From contig JAMKCH010022276.1 of assembly GCA_023653785.1 (NCBI GenBank), positions 1-64,000 of the forward strand: DNA of 64,000 nucleotides. The letters run 5' to 3'. The position numbers were made by a program, and so were the translations under genes. This DNA comes from Ophioderma brevispina. Taxonomy: Eukaryota; Echinodermata; Ophiuroidea; Amphilepidida; Ophiodermatidae. The notes under the pieces were generated by a model, which was given only the letters and a program-made list of their open reading frames with translations, was not told the DNA's origin and searched no databases. Below, one piece after another: positions 23,280 through 36,118 of the stretch (within the stretch, counting starts at the first letter, position 1; each line of letters begins with the position of its first letter).

Positions 23280-23508
23280 GATTTCTGTTGTGTTTTCCAG
23301 ACTTCTGCTGCTGTGTTGTTCCAGACTTCTGTTGTTTTATAGATTTCTGTTGTGTTTTCCAGACTTCTGCTGCTGTGTTGTTCCAGACTTCTGTTGTGTT
23401 TTCCAGACTTCTGTTGTGTTTTCCAGACTTCTGCTGCTGTGTTGTTCCAGACTTCTGTTGTTTTATAGATTTCTGTTGTGTTTTCCAGACTTCTGTTGTG
23501 TTTTCCAG
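23280..23508 (+). repeat. Minisatellite with 62-bp higher-order unit (clean copy)
   Basis: Monomers of 18, 20 and 24 bp (GATTTCTGTTGTGTTTTCCA, a GACTTCTGCTGCTG form, and a form ending TTTTATA) repeat as a three-monomer unit of 62 bp, with extra 20-bp monomers. The copies are nearly identical. Frames giving Cys/Phe-rich peptides on the plus strand and Gln/Lys-rich ones on the minus strand are by-products. Confidence 0.9.
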
Positions 23509-24550
23509 CAACTTTCTCCTAATATTTGTTAATTTGACCCATAGATGACATCTGCCCCAGAGTGGTGCACATATTCACCAGATCAAAACGAGCCTTTCCC
23601 TGAATTTGATAATTTGTCCTGTGTGACCTCTGACCCATAAATGGTGACCTCCGGGTGATGTGCATGGCATTCCAAGGGATCCTGTGAGCGAATTTTGTGA
23701 TGATAGCCTTTAATATGCGGAGAATAGAATTCAATGGATTGTTGCAAGAATGCACATTTAAATGGTAATTATGGCATTTGGGCCTAATCTTGAACACCCT
23801 ATCCTATGCAGCCTCTACCTGGGATCCTGTAATCGAATCTTGTGATGAAAGCCTTTTAATTTTAAACTCTTGAAGTCTTAAGTTTTAGCTCCAAAAAACG
23901 TGATTTGACCAAAAAAACACCGACACCAAAGTTTTGACTACAACCATCATTTTTTTAAGATTATTATTACTATCTTTCGAAGAGAAGTGGTTGCGTTTTG
24001 TTACCGGGGAGGGGTTGTCGACAATTTGCAGTCCAAACCGCTCACTATTCTATAGGTGTAAGGTCCGAAATTTCAGATTGAGAAATGGTGTAAAAGGAGA
24101 TATCGGCTGGAGCCATATGTTCGGCTCATAGACGACAGCGGAATAAAGCGTGTGAAACTAATGTTGCGGAAGAGTTCAACTGACCGAGTGCCCCATTCTT
24201 ACCGTTGTAGGTGGGGTATATGAGTCTGCGACTATTAAAATCTTCTACTTTGATCGGCCGATCTATAAGGGTCCCGCACCAAAAAAAATGGGTCGACTGG
24301 CAGCAGATATTAAAGCGGCACGGGCACATTTTATTTTAACAAAAAATATGAACTTTTCAATTTTGCTCTCAAAGCTAGTTAGGCCGATGGAAGATAGAGA
24401 TACATTTTACACATAAAAAGAACTTACTCACAAAAAAAGGATAGGGGACGTTAATTGGCTTACTGTGTATTTTGCGAAACGAAACGAAAACAGCAACTCC
24501 AATGGAATTACACGCTTTATTCCGTCATTGCATGCATCGGGCATGAATCG

Positions 24551-25070
24551 CCCGGTCCCTCAACTCAACAAATAGTGGTAACCATGAGAGTCTTCATTTT
24601 TCAAAACCCCTTTCATGATTTTCAGTGATGCTACCCCCGTTTTTTTGCAAATCGATGAACACAATTAGGGTTAAAAATACCCCCTCTTTCAAGGTTCTGA
24701 CAAGATTTAAGACACCCCTTTCAAGACTTCTATAATTCACATATTGCAAAAACATACAAGTATCAAAATTACTTTGTGTCTACGGGAGTATGTGCACCAG
24801 CTGTACGTATGCAAAATACACCACGATATGACCAACTATTCATAAATAGAGAGCGCGCCGTTGTAAGCCCAAGGCGCCTTCTGTTTGTTGTGGATCGACA
24901 ATGTACCATTCTGTGAAAAATACCCCCTTTTTTAAAGTTCACGGAGGAGCGGATGCTCAGATACCCACTCCTTTTTCGTGATTTCCGGGGTCTGATGAGA
25001 GTAAAAAATACCCCTTTTCCTCGAAATGAACCTTCACATGTTACCACTTTTATTTGAGTGAGGGACCGGG
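24551..25070. mobile_element. ~520-bp MITE present in A, absent from B
   Basis: The ends are inverted repeats of about 34 bp. The left starts CCCGGTCCCTCAACTCAA. The right, read on the other strand, starts CCCCGGTCCCTCACTCAAA, and both continue into AGTGGTAAC. B has the surrounding sequence (31135-31190) with no insert. No transposase is encoded. The target duplication is unclear. Confidence 0.75.
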
Positions 25071-25914
25071 GCATCATAACGGAATAAGCGTGTAATCCAT
25101 GGGAGTTATGTTTCGCTTCGTTGCGCAAACATACAGTAAGCCCGTAAAGACATCCAGGTAATGAGGCGAACTTTTAAAGGGGGATGGACCGAGTTAAGGA
25201 TTAAGATTTCATCTGATAGAATGGCCTTCAACCACGAAAAACCCCATTCGTAAAGTTTCGCGAGATATTTCAATCGTTTTGATGTGACCGCTATTAGAAA
25301 CGTTGATTTTGTGAGCCCCATTAGAGTACGTGTTAAGCTAATATCGGTCGACCAAGGAGGGAGTCACTCAAACTTCCAAACCAAACATATTTAGCTGATA
25401 AGATTTAACAGGGTAAATTGAGAAAAATAGTAGCTCTTCTGATACAAAATTTCGACCACTTGCCGGTAAATTGGGGTTCTGGTGACGAGATATACGCGAT
25501 CGGGCCATGGACCCAGGGGGGTAGGTCTGCCACCTAACAGCAACAGCAATTCAAAACGGCATAACATCCGGGTGCTAGTCTGTTCAAAGACTTAACGGTA
25601 GGAGGGCGCTCTTATTACGCATATCGAACGTTAACACACAGACGTGACTAAAGACTAGCCTGGTCACGAAATTTAAATCTAAAGACCCGTTTTGGAAATT
25701 ACACTAGTGTGCAGCGGGGTTATCCACTAACCCCGACGGAGTTTGAAAGTCATAATTTTTCTTAAATTTATCATGATTACTAAGATGTATCGAACCAAGT
25801 TTAAGAGATGATTTTTTAAGGCCACGGGACGAGACTGCCATACTAATGCACTAGCAGTTCCCAAATTAACTTTGGAAATCCCCCAGTGCCCAAATCGAGA
25901 ATGCGTTGTCCCTA

Positions 25915-26560
25915 CCCCCAGGCATGGACCTTAAGTTGTCATAACTTTAATCAACAAATAGGTTATTACATGAATACATAGACTTACTACATGAATTAAA
26001 CAAAAGGTCAGACAGGTCAAACAGGGTGCAAGCCGTGGGAAACAGGCACAGGCGTTGCGTTTTCTGGGTAACGCCATTGCCGTATCTTGCTGATAAGTCG
26101 CGGCGACATTTTAAAAGCGGCACTGGCCACATGTTCACAAAATATGAAATTTCTCATTGCTCTCAAATGATAGCTAGGCCCTTGGAAGAACAGGAGATTA
26201 CACAAAAAAAAAACACACCAAAACAGATAGGGACATGATGAGGAAAAGACACCCAGGTCATTTGTAGGCCACTTTAAGTTTTCCATACTTTAATCAACAA
26301 AGGTGTAATACATGAAATTTTTACTCGTACCACGATATAAAACCACAAAGGTTTATAGACCGGCAAAACAGTGTGCATAGCGTGAGAACATGCATAGGAG
26401 TGTGTGTTCTTGTGTTAAAAGCCATTTTCGTCGTTGCTGAATTAACGTCGCGGCGAAGTTTACTTATAAAATCGTTCTGTTTACCATAAGGAAGCTGATT
26501 TGGTCTTCTTAATCATTTGGGTGAGGGCTTTGGATAAAAGCTTTACAACCATGCAAAAAT
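25915..26560 (+). repeat. Repeat X monomers in segment A
   Basis: Two successive ~365-bp monomers. Each holds ACTTTAATCAACAAA, ACCACAAAGG, CGTCG...GAATTAACGTCGCGGCGA, then AATATGAAATTTC and TAGCTAGGCC in the first one. The same family lies at 32050-32790, 58585-59110 and, broken, at 14079-16760. Confidence 0.7.
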
Positions 26561-26688
26561 ATGATTTTGAAAAATCTTGGAGGGCGCACTATTTTTCATG
26601 TGCCCAGTGTCTTCTTAATGATAAAATCGTTCGGTTTACCTTTAAGCGCCGCTTGAACTGATTTGGGCTGAATAATAGGGTGAGGGCT

Positions 26689-26707
26689 AATATATATATA
26701 TATATAC
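26689..26707. repeat. TA microsatellite
   Basis: A TA dinucleotide run followed shortly by a G run (26718-26728). The pair recurs in segment B at about 32850-32892. Confidence 0.85.
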
Positions 26708-27074
26708 TTAAGCCACGGGGGGGGGGGCAGTGTAATAAAAGGTGTATGATGCGTGAACAGTGGACTTCCGAAAATGACCCTAAAAACTATTCCACGACTA
26801 AAAACAACCCTAAACAAGCATTTGTGTTTTTGTGCTACCATACACAGTCTTTTTTGTCAGTTTGTGCTACACTAAACAAGTGAGCAATAAATTGTACTGA
26901 TAATAACCGTATTATAGGCTTGCTCAGGTTGCAACTTCCAAATTACATATTTTGATTGATTTTGATATGGCGTACATCACATTTCAGGGTTACGAAAAAA
27001 ACATTACCTTTTTCCTTTTTTTTGGGCTGTTTTGACACCCTAATCAAGTACGCCGTACATCGCCTGTGGAAAAA

Positions 27075-28555
27075 AGAGATAGTCAGGAGTTGGAATGGTG
27101 GGCACACCCCGGCACAGGGGGAAAGGAGTTACAGACGTTCTATTGATCATATGCTGGTCAATGATGACATAAGCTAATAAAATATCTGGAGGTGTGCAAA
27201 TTTCGTGCGGTTGGCATGTTCTAGAATTACATATGGCCGCTATTACTCTCAAATTATTCAAATGGCCATATTTTTATGCACTAGATACAGTTTTTTAAAA
27301 CGCAAGAGAATTTTGGACGGTTATTAGTGATGATCAAAATTACCATCAAACCAATATGGCCGCCCTAAAACCCAATATGCCCTGAAATCAGTCAATTGAC
27401 ATAAACTCATCAAGTATTTGGGATAGAGGCATAATTCTAGGCTCTGTATCCAGTAGGAACTCATATCTGAGATTCAAGGTGGTTAACAAGCTTACCAATC
27501 AAGATGGCAGCCATATGGCGCCTTTTTTAAGAACTTTAAAACTACGAATTGTCAGATAGTCATAATTATTACTGGCCGTCATTTGAATTGTAAGTATGTT
27601 GTCAAACAAATATACAGATACGAGGGAGATTAATGCTCAAAGACATACATCCATACTTTAATTTAAAATTTAATAATCATTTGGGTTGTTTTAACTAAAT
27701 ACAACACAGATAATCGTAATTTATTAGTTTAAAGAAGGTAAAAAGGCAGCCCATTGGCCCCATCTTAACATTTGGCATGTTAAAGAAACAGAAATTCCAG
27801 ATAAGAATGTCAATAATGGTCAAATATATCCCATACCGTAATGACACCTTTATAATAATAATTAGTTGATGTTGTAAACACCATATAATACACAATAATA
27901 GGTTTACTATTTTAAAGACGGTTGTGTATTGGCTGCCATCTTGAAGTTTGAAAATGTCCATGCAGAGAAATGCCAAATAAGGGCTTTTAGTGATCAGTCC
28001 AGGTTGTATCTCATACGTGTAAAGCATAAAGCATGCCCAAATAGACATGAATTAAGCATCTAAATGCCAAAAGTGCAGAACACTGACTGTACGGATGATT
28101 TGGAATTGGAAATGCATTCTAGAGGTGTTAAAGTAACCCTTGCGGTTGATCAATTTGAAACAGAGTTTGAACACTGCAGAACATATTAGGTGTTCAGATG
28201 TATTCAAGTGCGTAAATCGTATAATGGAGGGTTAAGATCATTTTAATGTTCTGAGAGAAATTTGACTTTTGAGCAGCCTTATTGGAGGTTGTGGCAATGT
28301 AGTAATGATTAAAATTACTTACAAACACTTCTCGTGCTTAAAAACACAGGAGTACCGAGAAATGTCGGTATCGGAAATATTAAGGGATATTAGTGATTTG
28401 GACATGTAGCCAGCATATGGGATTCAAAGGCACTTGTAACAAATTTGCACACCCTCCAAAAGTATTGGCATAGGTCCTAATGAACTAAAATCTTTCAATA
28501 GAAAAAGTCCGTACTCCATGTCCATCCTTCAGGCTGTGTGCTAAACTTCTACCTG
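27075..28555. other. Segment present in A but missing from B
   Basis: B passes directly from sequence matching about 27075 to sequence matching about 28555. The extra DNA holds several short GGCCGCC or ATGGCAGCC motifs; AAGATGGCAGCC at about 27501 faces GGCTGCCATCTT at about 27932. It could be an insertion in A or a deletion in B. No coding region was recognised. Confidence 0.5.
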
Positions 28556-29283
28556 ACTAAGACCCTTTTTACGCGTGTTATGTTTACGCCTCATATCCAC
28601 TTTGAATACAAGGGCCCCCCCCCCGGATCCAAGCTTATAACCAGGCAAAAATATCAATTTTGAAAAATCTAGAGGGCGCACTATTTCAAATGTGCCAGTT
28701 GTCCTGTATAAGGATATGCTTAGGTGTGTACAACGCGTTTATACCGGCATTAATATGATGTGTCTAAAAGGGGCTCTTAAACCCATATTGACACGTTCAA
28801 GAGAAGTTCTTATCGAATTGTAAAAAGGTCTTGAAAATTTAAAAGAACCATTTGAGAAGCTGTGAGGTTCGGAAATGGTCAAACGTTATAAGGTGTCTGA
28901 ATAACCATTGGTTCCAATTCACGAACCATTAAAGGGTTCTCCCAAGGGTCTAAAAAGGTTACAGGACAGTCAAACAGAGCCCCTTGTAACTAACGAGAGA
29001 TGGTAGGAGCCCTCCCTCTCATAATTTGTATATTTGAAAGAACACCATTCAGCAACAGCTTAGTGCCACAAAAAACTTGATTCTGGAGGTTAATTGAATG
29101 CACCCATCTTGTTGTCATTTGATGACTCTCGTTTGTCTTAGAAAATTTTAAGAGTAAAACTGAGCAGCATCATGGAAATCAGTGATGACACTGCAGCCAC
29201 CCGATTTGCCCCAAGATTCTCGTACTGATTAGATTTTGGGTAGAACTTTTGTGTCCTAAATAGTAGGATTCCAAATAAGTGAG

Positions 29284-29895
29284 ACTTTGCTGCTTGTTGT
29301 TCCAGACTCTGGGTTTATAGATTCGGTGGTTTCAGAATCTTATGCTGCTGTGCTGTTCCAGACTGTTGTTTTATAGATTTCGTTTGTTTCCAGACTTTGC
29401 TGCTGTGTTGTTCAAGACTTCTGTTGGTCTTATTAGGATTTCTGTGGGTTTCCAGACTTCTGCTGCTGTGTTGTTCCAGACTTGTTGTTTGTTTTTGATT
29501 TCTGTTGTGTTCCAGACTTCTGCGCGGTGTGTTCCAGACTCTGTTGTTTATAGCTTTCTGTTGTCGTTTCCAGACTTCTGCCTGCTGTGTTGTTCCAGAC
29601 TTCGTGTTTTATAGATTGCTGTGTGTTTTCCAGCCTTCGATGCTGTGTTGCTTCCGACTTGTTGTTTATAGATTTCTGTTGTGTTTTCAGATTCTGCTGC
29701 TGGTTGTTCCAGACTTCTTGGTTTTATAGATTCTGTTTGTTTTCCAGACCTTGTTGTGTCTAGATTTCTGTGTCTGTTTCCGACTTCTGCTGCTGTTTGT
29801 TGTTCCAGACTTCTGTTGTTATTTTATAGATTTCTGTTTTTTCCAGACCGCTGCTGTTGTTGTTCCGACTTCTGTGTTTATAGATTTGGTTGTGT
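29284..29895 (+). repeat. CTTCTG minisatellite, longer noisy copy
   Basis: About ten 62-bp higher-order units of the same three-monomer design as 23280-23508. Here nearly every unit has missing or extra bases (CAGACTTTG, CAGACTCTG, CCGACTTC). Frames at 29342-29917 are by-products. Confidence 0.85.
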
Positions 29896-30569
29896 TTTTT
29901 ATAATTTTGAAAATTGAGATAATTTGCTGTTAATGCTTTAAATCATTTTAGCCTAAGTGATTCCTAAATGACCTCTGACTCCAGAATGGTGCACATATTC
30001 ACCAGATCAAAACAAACCTCTCCCTGAAATTGATAAAGTTTGGATCTGTGTGACCTCTGAACCCATAATGGTGACTGGTGATGGAATGGCATTCAAGGGA
30101 TCTGTAGCGATTTTGTGAGTAAGCCTTAATATCGGGGAGATAAGGGAATCAGGATTTCAGGAATGCCCCTACTTAATGGCAACTGTGGCATGGGCCTAAA
30201 ATGTGGCAACACCCCAATGCAGCTCTACCATAGTTATGAGGCGAATCTTGTGGATGAAGCCTTATAATTATAGGAGAGAAGAAATTCATAATTTTCAAAG
30301 GAATGCCCCTTTATTGGTAAGTGGCATTGGGGCCCTAATTGTGAACACCACCATAGGCAGCCCCTACCAGTGGATCCTGTGAGCGAATTTTGCTAACATA
30401 AAAACTAAGGGTGGTAGAGAGTCCATTGTGGAATGAACGAGTGTACAATCTAATTAGAAGTGGCAGCCACTCCTCATGGGCTGATCGACTGTGATTGAGA
30501 AAACTGAATAATATTTAGAATCTTTCCATGGGAGTGGTCAGCGCACGTCCGTGTGAAAAAAAAAACGTG

Positions 30570-30639
30570 TGCTTGGCCGGATGAATGAAGACCTTCGATA
30601 TTACAAAACACGATGCTCTGTCAACTGAGCTATCAAGCC
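30570..30639 (-). pseudogene. tRNA-like relic (Thr-TGT-like)
   Basis: The minus strand reads GCTTGATAGCTCAGTTGACA then GAGC, a normal tRNA D-arm and A box. The loop TTTTGTAA resembles a threonine TGT anticodon loop. The 5' GCTTG pairs with CAAGC at the 3' end. The T-arm is damaged (CATTCATCC where GGTTCGAATCC is expected). It is a dead tRNA copy or the head of a SINE. Confidence 0.5.
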
Positions 30640-32049
30640 AGGGTTAGAAAGGACGCGATCACTTTTTGATAAGATTATTATATGTTTCTCTAGTTAGTCC
30701 GAAATTTAGTTTGGAGATGAGAAACTGGTGTGTATGTAAAAGGAGATAGCCGATGGGAGCATAGTCGGCTCCATAGAAGCAGCAGGAATAAAGCGTGAAA
30801 AACTAATGGTGCGTGAAGCTTCAAATGAACCGAGTGCCCTATTCTTCCGTTGTAGGGGAGTATGAGTCCTGCGGACTATAAAATCTTCTACTCCTGAATC
30901 GTGTTTTTCCGATCTATAAGGTCACTCACGACAAAAATGGGTGACCTGAAGCATATTTAACGCGGCACTGGCACATGTTAACCAAAATATGAATTTCTTC
31001 AATTTGCTCTCAAATGAAGTCTAGGCACCTTGGAAGAATAGATATACATTTTACACATAAAAATAACATACTCAAAAACAGATAGGGACGTAATAAGGCT
31101 TACTGTATTAAACGAAACGAAACAACTCACTGAATTACACGCTTTTCGGTCATGACGCATAACGTGCATAACGGAATCAAGCGGTGTAATTTTTTCCAAT
31201 GGGAGTTCGGTTTCGCTTGTTTCGCAAAATAAGTAAGCCCTTAAAAGCATCCAGGTAATTGTAGGCCAGAAACTTTAAAGGGGGGATGGTCCGATTTAAG
31301 TATATAAAGTTTTCATCTTGATGCATGGCCTACCTAAAAACCCCATCTGTAAAAGTTTTGCGCAGATATTTCAATCCGTTTTGATGGGACAGCTAATTAG
31401 AAACGTGATTTGTGTGAGCACCCATAGCTGTACTGTGTAATTTCAATATTGGTCGACCAAGATTGAGTACACTATAACTTCAAACCAAACATCATTTAGC
31501 TCTAAGATTCACAGGGTAAATGAGGAAAAATAGTTTAAGCTTTTTCGATACAAATTTCGACACTTCCGGTAAAATTGGGGGTTCTGGGGACGCGAGTTAT
31601 AGCGATCGGGACATGGACCCAGGGGGGTAGGGGTATGCCAACCTAACAGAAACGGCAATTCAAACGGCAACAACTTTCCGGGTGCTAGTTGGTTAAAAGA
31701 ACTTACCGGTAGTAGGAGGGCGCTCTTACGCATATCGAACGGTTACACACAAGACTTGACTAAAGACTGCCTGGTCACGAATATTTAAATCTAAATGACG
31801 TTATTGGAAATTACACTATTTTGCAGCGGGTTCAATCCACTACCACGCGGATTTGAGTCATATTTTTTCTTAATTTATCATGATATTACGAAGTTTTTGA
31901 ACAAAGGTTTAAGAAGATGGATTTTTTTTTTAACGCCACTGGGACCGAGACTGCCATAGTAAATGCACGTAGCAGCAGTTCCCAAATAACGTTTGGAAAT
32001 CCCCCAGGCCCAAATCGAGGTCGTGTCCTACCCCCCCCCCCCCCCGCAT

Positions 32050-32790
32050 GGCCGCGGACCTTTAAGTTGTTCATAACTTTAATAAACAAATATGTTTATT
32101 ACATGAATCTCATAGACTTGTACTCACTGACGAATTAAAACCACAAAGGTCACGGACCGTCAAACAGGTGCATGCCGGGGGAAACATGCATACGGCGGCG
32201 TTTTCTTGTGTTAAACGCCATTTCCGTCGCTGCTGAATTAATGTCGCGGCGACATTAAAGCGCGCCCCTGGCACATTTTCACAAACTATGAAAGTTCTTT
32301 CAATTTGCTCTCAAAATGATAGCTAGGCCATTGCGAAGAACAGAGATACACATAAAAATAACACACCCCAAAACAGATAGGGACATTGATGTGAGGATAA
32401 AGACATCCAGGTAGGTAATTTGTAGGCCAACTTTAAGTACTTCATACTTAATCAACAAATGTGTATATACATGGAATATTTTGACTCGTACTCACTGATA
32501 TAAAACACAAAGGTTATAGACCGGTCAAAACAGTGTTGCATAGCGTGAGAAACAATGCCATACGGAGTGTGTGTTTTGTGTTAAAAGCCATTTCGTCGTC
32601 TGTGCAATTTAACGTCGCCGGCGCAGGTAAATATGAAAACGGGTTCTGTTTACCCATAAGGAAGCTGATTGGTCTTAATCCTGTCGGGTGAGGCTTTTGT
32701 ATATAAAGCTACAACATGCAAAAATATTGGATTTTGAAAACATCTTGAGGGCGCACTGTTTTTAAAATGTGCCCGGTGTCTCTTAATTAT
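32050..32790 (+). repeat. Repeat X monomers in segment B
   Basis: Two ~365-bp monomers matching 25915-26560 in order and orientation, with scattered indels. Confidence 0.7.
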
Positions 32791-33674
32791 AAAATGTTCG
32801 GTTACCCGTAGGCGCGCTGATTTGGGCTTAACTATAATTTCAGGTGAGGCTAATATATATATATATAAACAAGCCCCGGGGGGGGGGGGGGGAGTTGTAT
32901 TAAAAGGTGGATATGATGCGTGAACATGGACTTCGGAAATGCACCCTAAACAGTATTTCCACGACTAAAAAAACATACCTAAACAAGCATTTTTGTGTTT
33001 TGACACCATAAAACAAGTCTTTTGTTCAGTTTTTGACCCTAAACAAGTGAGCAATAAATTGTATGATAACTAACCCTGATGTATATGGCTTTGTCATGTT
33101 GCTTTACTTCCAAATTACAATATTTTGATGATTTTGATCTGGCGTACATCACAAATTTCAGGGTTACGAAAAACAACATACCTTTTTTCCTTATTTGCTG
33201 ATTTTGACACCCTAATCAAGGTACGCGCGTACGTCGCCTGTTGCGACAAAAAAAAACGCCTTTTTACGCGTTTTCTTGTTCACGCCACATATCCACCTTT
33301 GAATACAAGTGCCTCCAAAGGGATACAAGCTTTATAACCATGCAAAAATATTCAATTTTGAAAAATATAGAGGGCGCACTATTTTTCAAATGTGCCAGTG
33401 TCTCTTTATAAGGATACTGCTTATGGTTGTAAATACCGCGTTTATACCGGGCATTAATATTATTGTTTCTCACAAGGGCTCTTAAACCCATATTGACACG
33501 TTCAAGAGAAGTTCTTTATAGAATTGTCAAAAAGGTTCTTGAAAATTTAAAGAACCATTTGCAGAATCTGTTGAGGTTCTGAAATGGTCAAAACGTTCTG
33601 AAAGGTGTCTGAAGAACCATTTTGGTTCCAATCAAGAACCATTAAAGGGTTCTCCCAAGGTGTCTAAAAAGGTT

Positions 33675-33722
33675 ACAGGACAGTCATGACAGGACAGTCA
33701 TGACAGGACAGTCTTACAGTCA
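33675..33722. repeat. 14-bp tandem repeat unique to B
   Basis: AGGACAGTCATGAC is repeated about three times. The matching place in A (about 28969) has a single ACAGGACAGTCA, so B gained copies after duplication. Confidence 0.75.
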
Positions 33723-34312
33723 TGCACCGTTGGTAATGCAGATCCCCTTGTAACTTAACGAGAGATGGTTAGAGAGCCCTCTCTATAATTTGTAATATTT
33801 GAAAGAACACCATTCAGCAACATGCTTAGTTTCTTCACAAAACAAACTTGATTCTGGAGGTTAATTGAATGCACCCAATCTTGTTGTCAATTTGATGAAT
33901 CTCGTGTCTTAGAAATATTTTAAGAGTAAAACTGAGCAGCATCATGGAACATCAGTGATGACACCTGCAGCCAACCCGATGTCCCCAATGATTCTACTAT
34001 TTAGATTTTGTAGACCTTTTGTGTTTCCTTAACTATAGTAGATTTCAAATTAAGTGAGACTTCTTGCATATTTCCATAGGGTGATATTGATATGGGGTTC
34101 AATCCACGGCCGTGCAGAGACTAGGCCTTGTTGCCATTACAAAACATATTGTGCCATGATACAAAGTTACTTTACAGAATTGGCTTACTGGAAACTGATG
34201 CACCGGGCTGATGCATTCAGTTCTACAATGGTTTGTTAATGACAGAAGGGCTTATGCTATGGTTGGCCGGGATGTCAATCCGCTTTGCGCTAACTCTTAA
34301 TAGATGAATGCA

Positions 34313-34745
34313 TCAGGGGGGTAGGACATGCCAACCTAACAGCAACAGCGAATTCAAAAACGGCATCAACTTCTGGGTGCTAGTCTTTTTCAAAGACTTA
34401 CCGTAGGAGGGCGCTCTTACACATATCGAATGGTTACACACAGACTTGACTAAAGACTAGGCCTGGTCACGAATATTTAAATCTTAATTGACCGTTATTG
34501 GAAATTACACTGTTTTGCAGCGAGGTTAATCCACTAACCTCGACGGATTTTGACATTAATATTTTTTCCTAAATAATTATCATGATATTACTAATATCTT
34601 TTGAACTAAGGTTTAAGAGTTGATTTTGTAATTGTCACTGAGAGAGAGACTCCCCTGGGAAATGCACGTAAAAGTTTCCCAAATTACCGTTTGGAAATCC
34701 CCAATGCCCAAATCGAGCAGGTCGTGTCCTACCCCCCCTCCCCCT
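34313..34745 (+). repeat. Segmental duplication, partial copy C
   Basis: Matches about 25515-25925 in A and 31620-32050 in B (CCTAACAGCAACAGC, GGAGGGCGCTCTTAC, TGGAAATTACACT, GTTTGGAAATCCCC). It begins abruptly at a G run and ends at a C-rich run, so both breakpoints lie in homopolymer-like DNA. Confidence 0.75.
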
Positions 34746-35939
34746 GGAATGAATGATTTCTCCAATGCCGTGATAAGGAATGTATTTTGCAGTGTCAAAG
34801 GTAAGTTATGTTCAATAACATTTAATGAAATAATTGCTGGTGTTTTCATCCTGATACTTCAATTCAAACTGAATATACCCACCAAAAATTGCAACAGAAT
34901 TCAATTTTGTGTACTGCTAGAAAATGGTCATACGTAACCAGAGATTCTTCTATTTCTCTGGAACTTAAATTATGTGGAACGTGCAAAAACGGTGAGGGGA
35001 AGTTACGTACAAGGGTTAAAAATAAGTGTCCTTATTGTGTTTATTTTCTTCACCGACATTTTGTTAGGTTTTGCTGATTAAATAATGTATAGTTTGCTCG
35101 ATTTGTGGTAACCCAACAAAAGGATACAGATATTCTATTTGCTAAGGCAAACATACGTTCTAGGGTCATGCCATTGGCAAAATTTTTTCATCAGGGTGCT
35201 TAGATTTCATCAAAGCTGGGGCGACAAGTATTCTTCTGGTCATTTTCGGGAGGGGGCAACTAAACTTTTTCAGATAAGGTGGTCACAAATTTTTTTAACT
35301 TTGTGGGGGGCTGGGCACTGATTTTTGTCTCCTCAAGGTAGGGTCTTAGAAACCGATTTTATCGAAATTGGACAGGCTTTGGAATTAACTTTCATCTGAA
35401 ATTTAGCTTCCGAGGCACAAATTTTCCCAAGGTGGGACCTCCAGACCTGAATTATATTTTAACTGGGAGTCTTAGAACTATGAAAAAACGGTGCGAAATG
35501 GGGTGCTTATGGGCTGCACATAGCAATAATCTCTTTCCTATGTCAGTGCTCCCCTGTCAACTTGAACTAAAGACATATATTTTAATCCAATCTCATCCCC
35601 TATATACTGTGTAGACCTTCACACATTTTGCTGCACAAATATACATGGGAAACTAAATTTTTGCACTAATGTATACTGAGGGTTAATTATACCTGATAAG
35701 ACATATTGTATTGTTTAATTCTTACTTTGCGCCCCAGGATGACTATGAACAATCATCACCTCTATTGAACTACTCCCAGTCCCTAGATTATAATTGCAGT
35801 AAATTGCGCTTTTACCCGAGGATTCTATGGCCGCGGCCATTTACATTATGGCTGCATCAGGAAATCATCAGCAATCAATGATGTCGCTTCATTAAGTTGC
35901 GGCCAAGGCCACTAGCGCACAACCTAATCAGCACTTAGA
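34746..35939. other. Unclassified DNA, weakly related to 45000-45375
   Basis: The end of 35195-35545 (TCTCTTTCCTATGTCAGTGC) resembles 45350-45370 (CTCTTTCCAATGTCAGTGCC), and both are rich in GGGG-CTTGG/GGTC motifs. This may be one degenerate repeat family. No gene was seen. Confidence 0.4.
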
Positions 35940-36118
35940 TTGTGATATGCCCCCTACAGCTCCCCATTTTCACTCCTAGGGGAGGAAAGGCAAGCAAGGT
36001 AAAGTAAAGTGCCTTTCTCAAGTGCACAACACATTGACCGCAGCCGGCGCAGTCGGGACTCGAATCAATGACCGGGATCATGAGCGGGTTGTTGTATCCA
36101 CATGGCACTGTACCTCAT
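35940..36118 (-). mobile_element. Partial tRNA-derived SINE
   Basis: On the minus strand, GATTCGAGTCCCGA is a B-box-like site and the A box is weak. The body segment matches the SINE at 47286-47608 (TTGCCT...CC, AAAATGGGGAGCTGT). Older and less complete than that copy. Confidence 0.55.

Larger units (their letters stand above)
23280..29283 (+). repeat. Segmental duplication, copy A
   Basis: A ~6.0-kb segment that recurs in the same orientation at 29284-34055 (B) and in part at 34313-34745 (C). Landmarks shared in order with B are the CTTCTG minisatellite, GGTGCACATATTCACCAGATC, the foldback core AATAAAGCGTG, the CCTAACAGCAAC block, repeat X monomers, a TA microsatellite with a G run, and the TTCAAGAGAAGTTCTT block. 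A has two pieces that B lacks: a ~520-bp transposon at 24551-25070 and ~1.48 kb at 27075-28555. No gene was seen inside. Confidence 0.8.
29284..34055 (+). repeat. Segmental duplication, copy B
   Basis: Direct tandem copy of 23280-29283, starting at the minisatellite directly where A ends and finishing at AAGTGAGACTTCTTG. It lacks the two A-specific pieces but carries a longer minisatellite. Differences from A are dominated by single-base indels. Confidence 0.8.

Noticed and set aside
23257..23548. Cys/Phe-rich and Gln/Lys-rich repeated peptides
   Set aside because: Translations of a 62-bp minisatellite in different frames; several frames are open at once.
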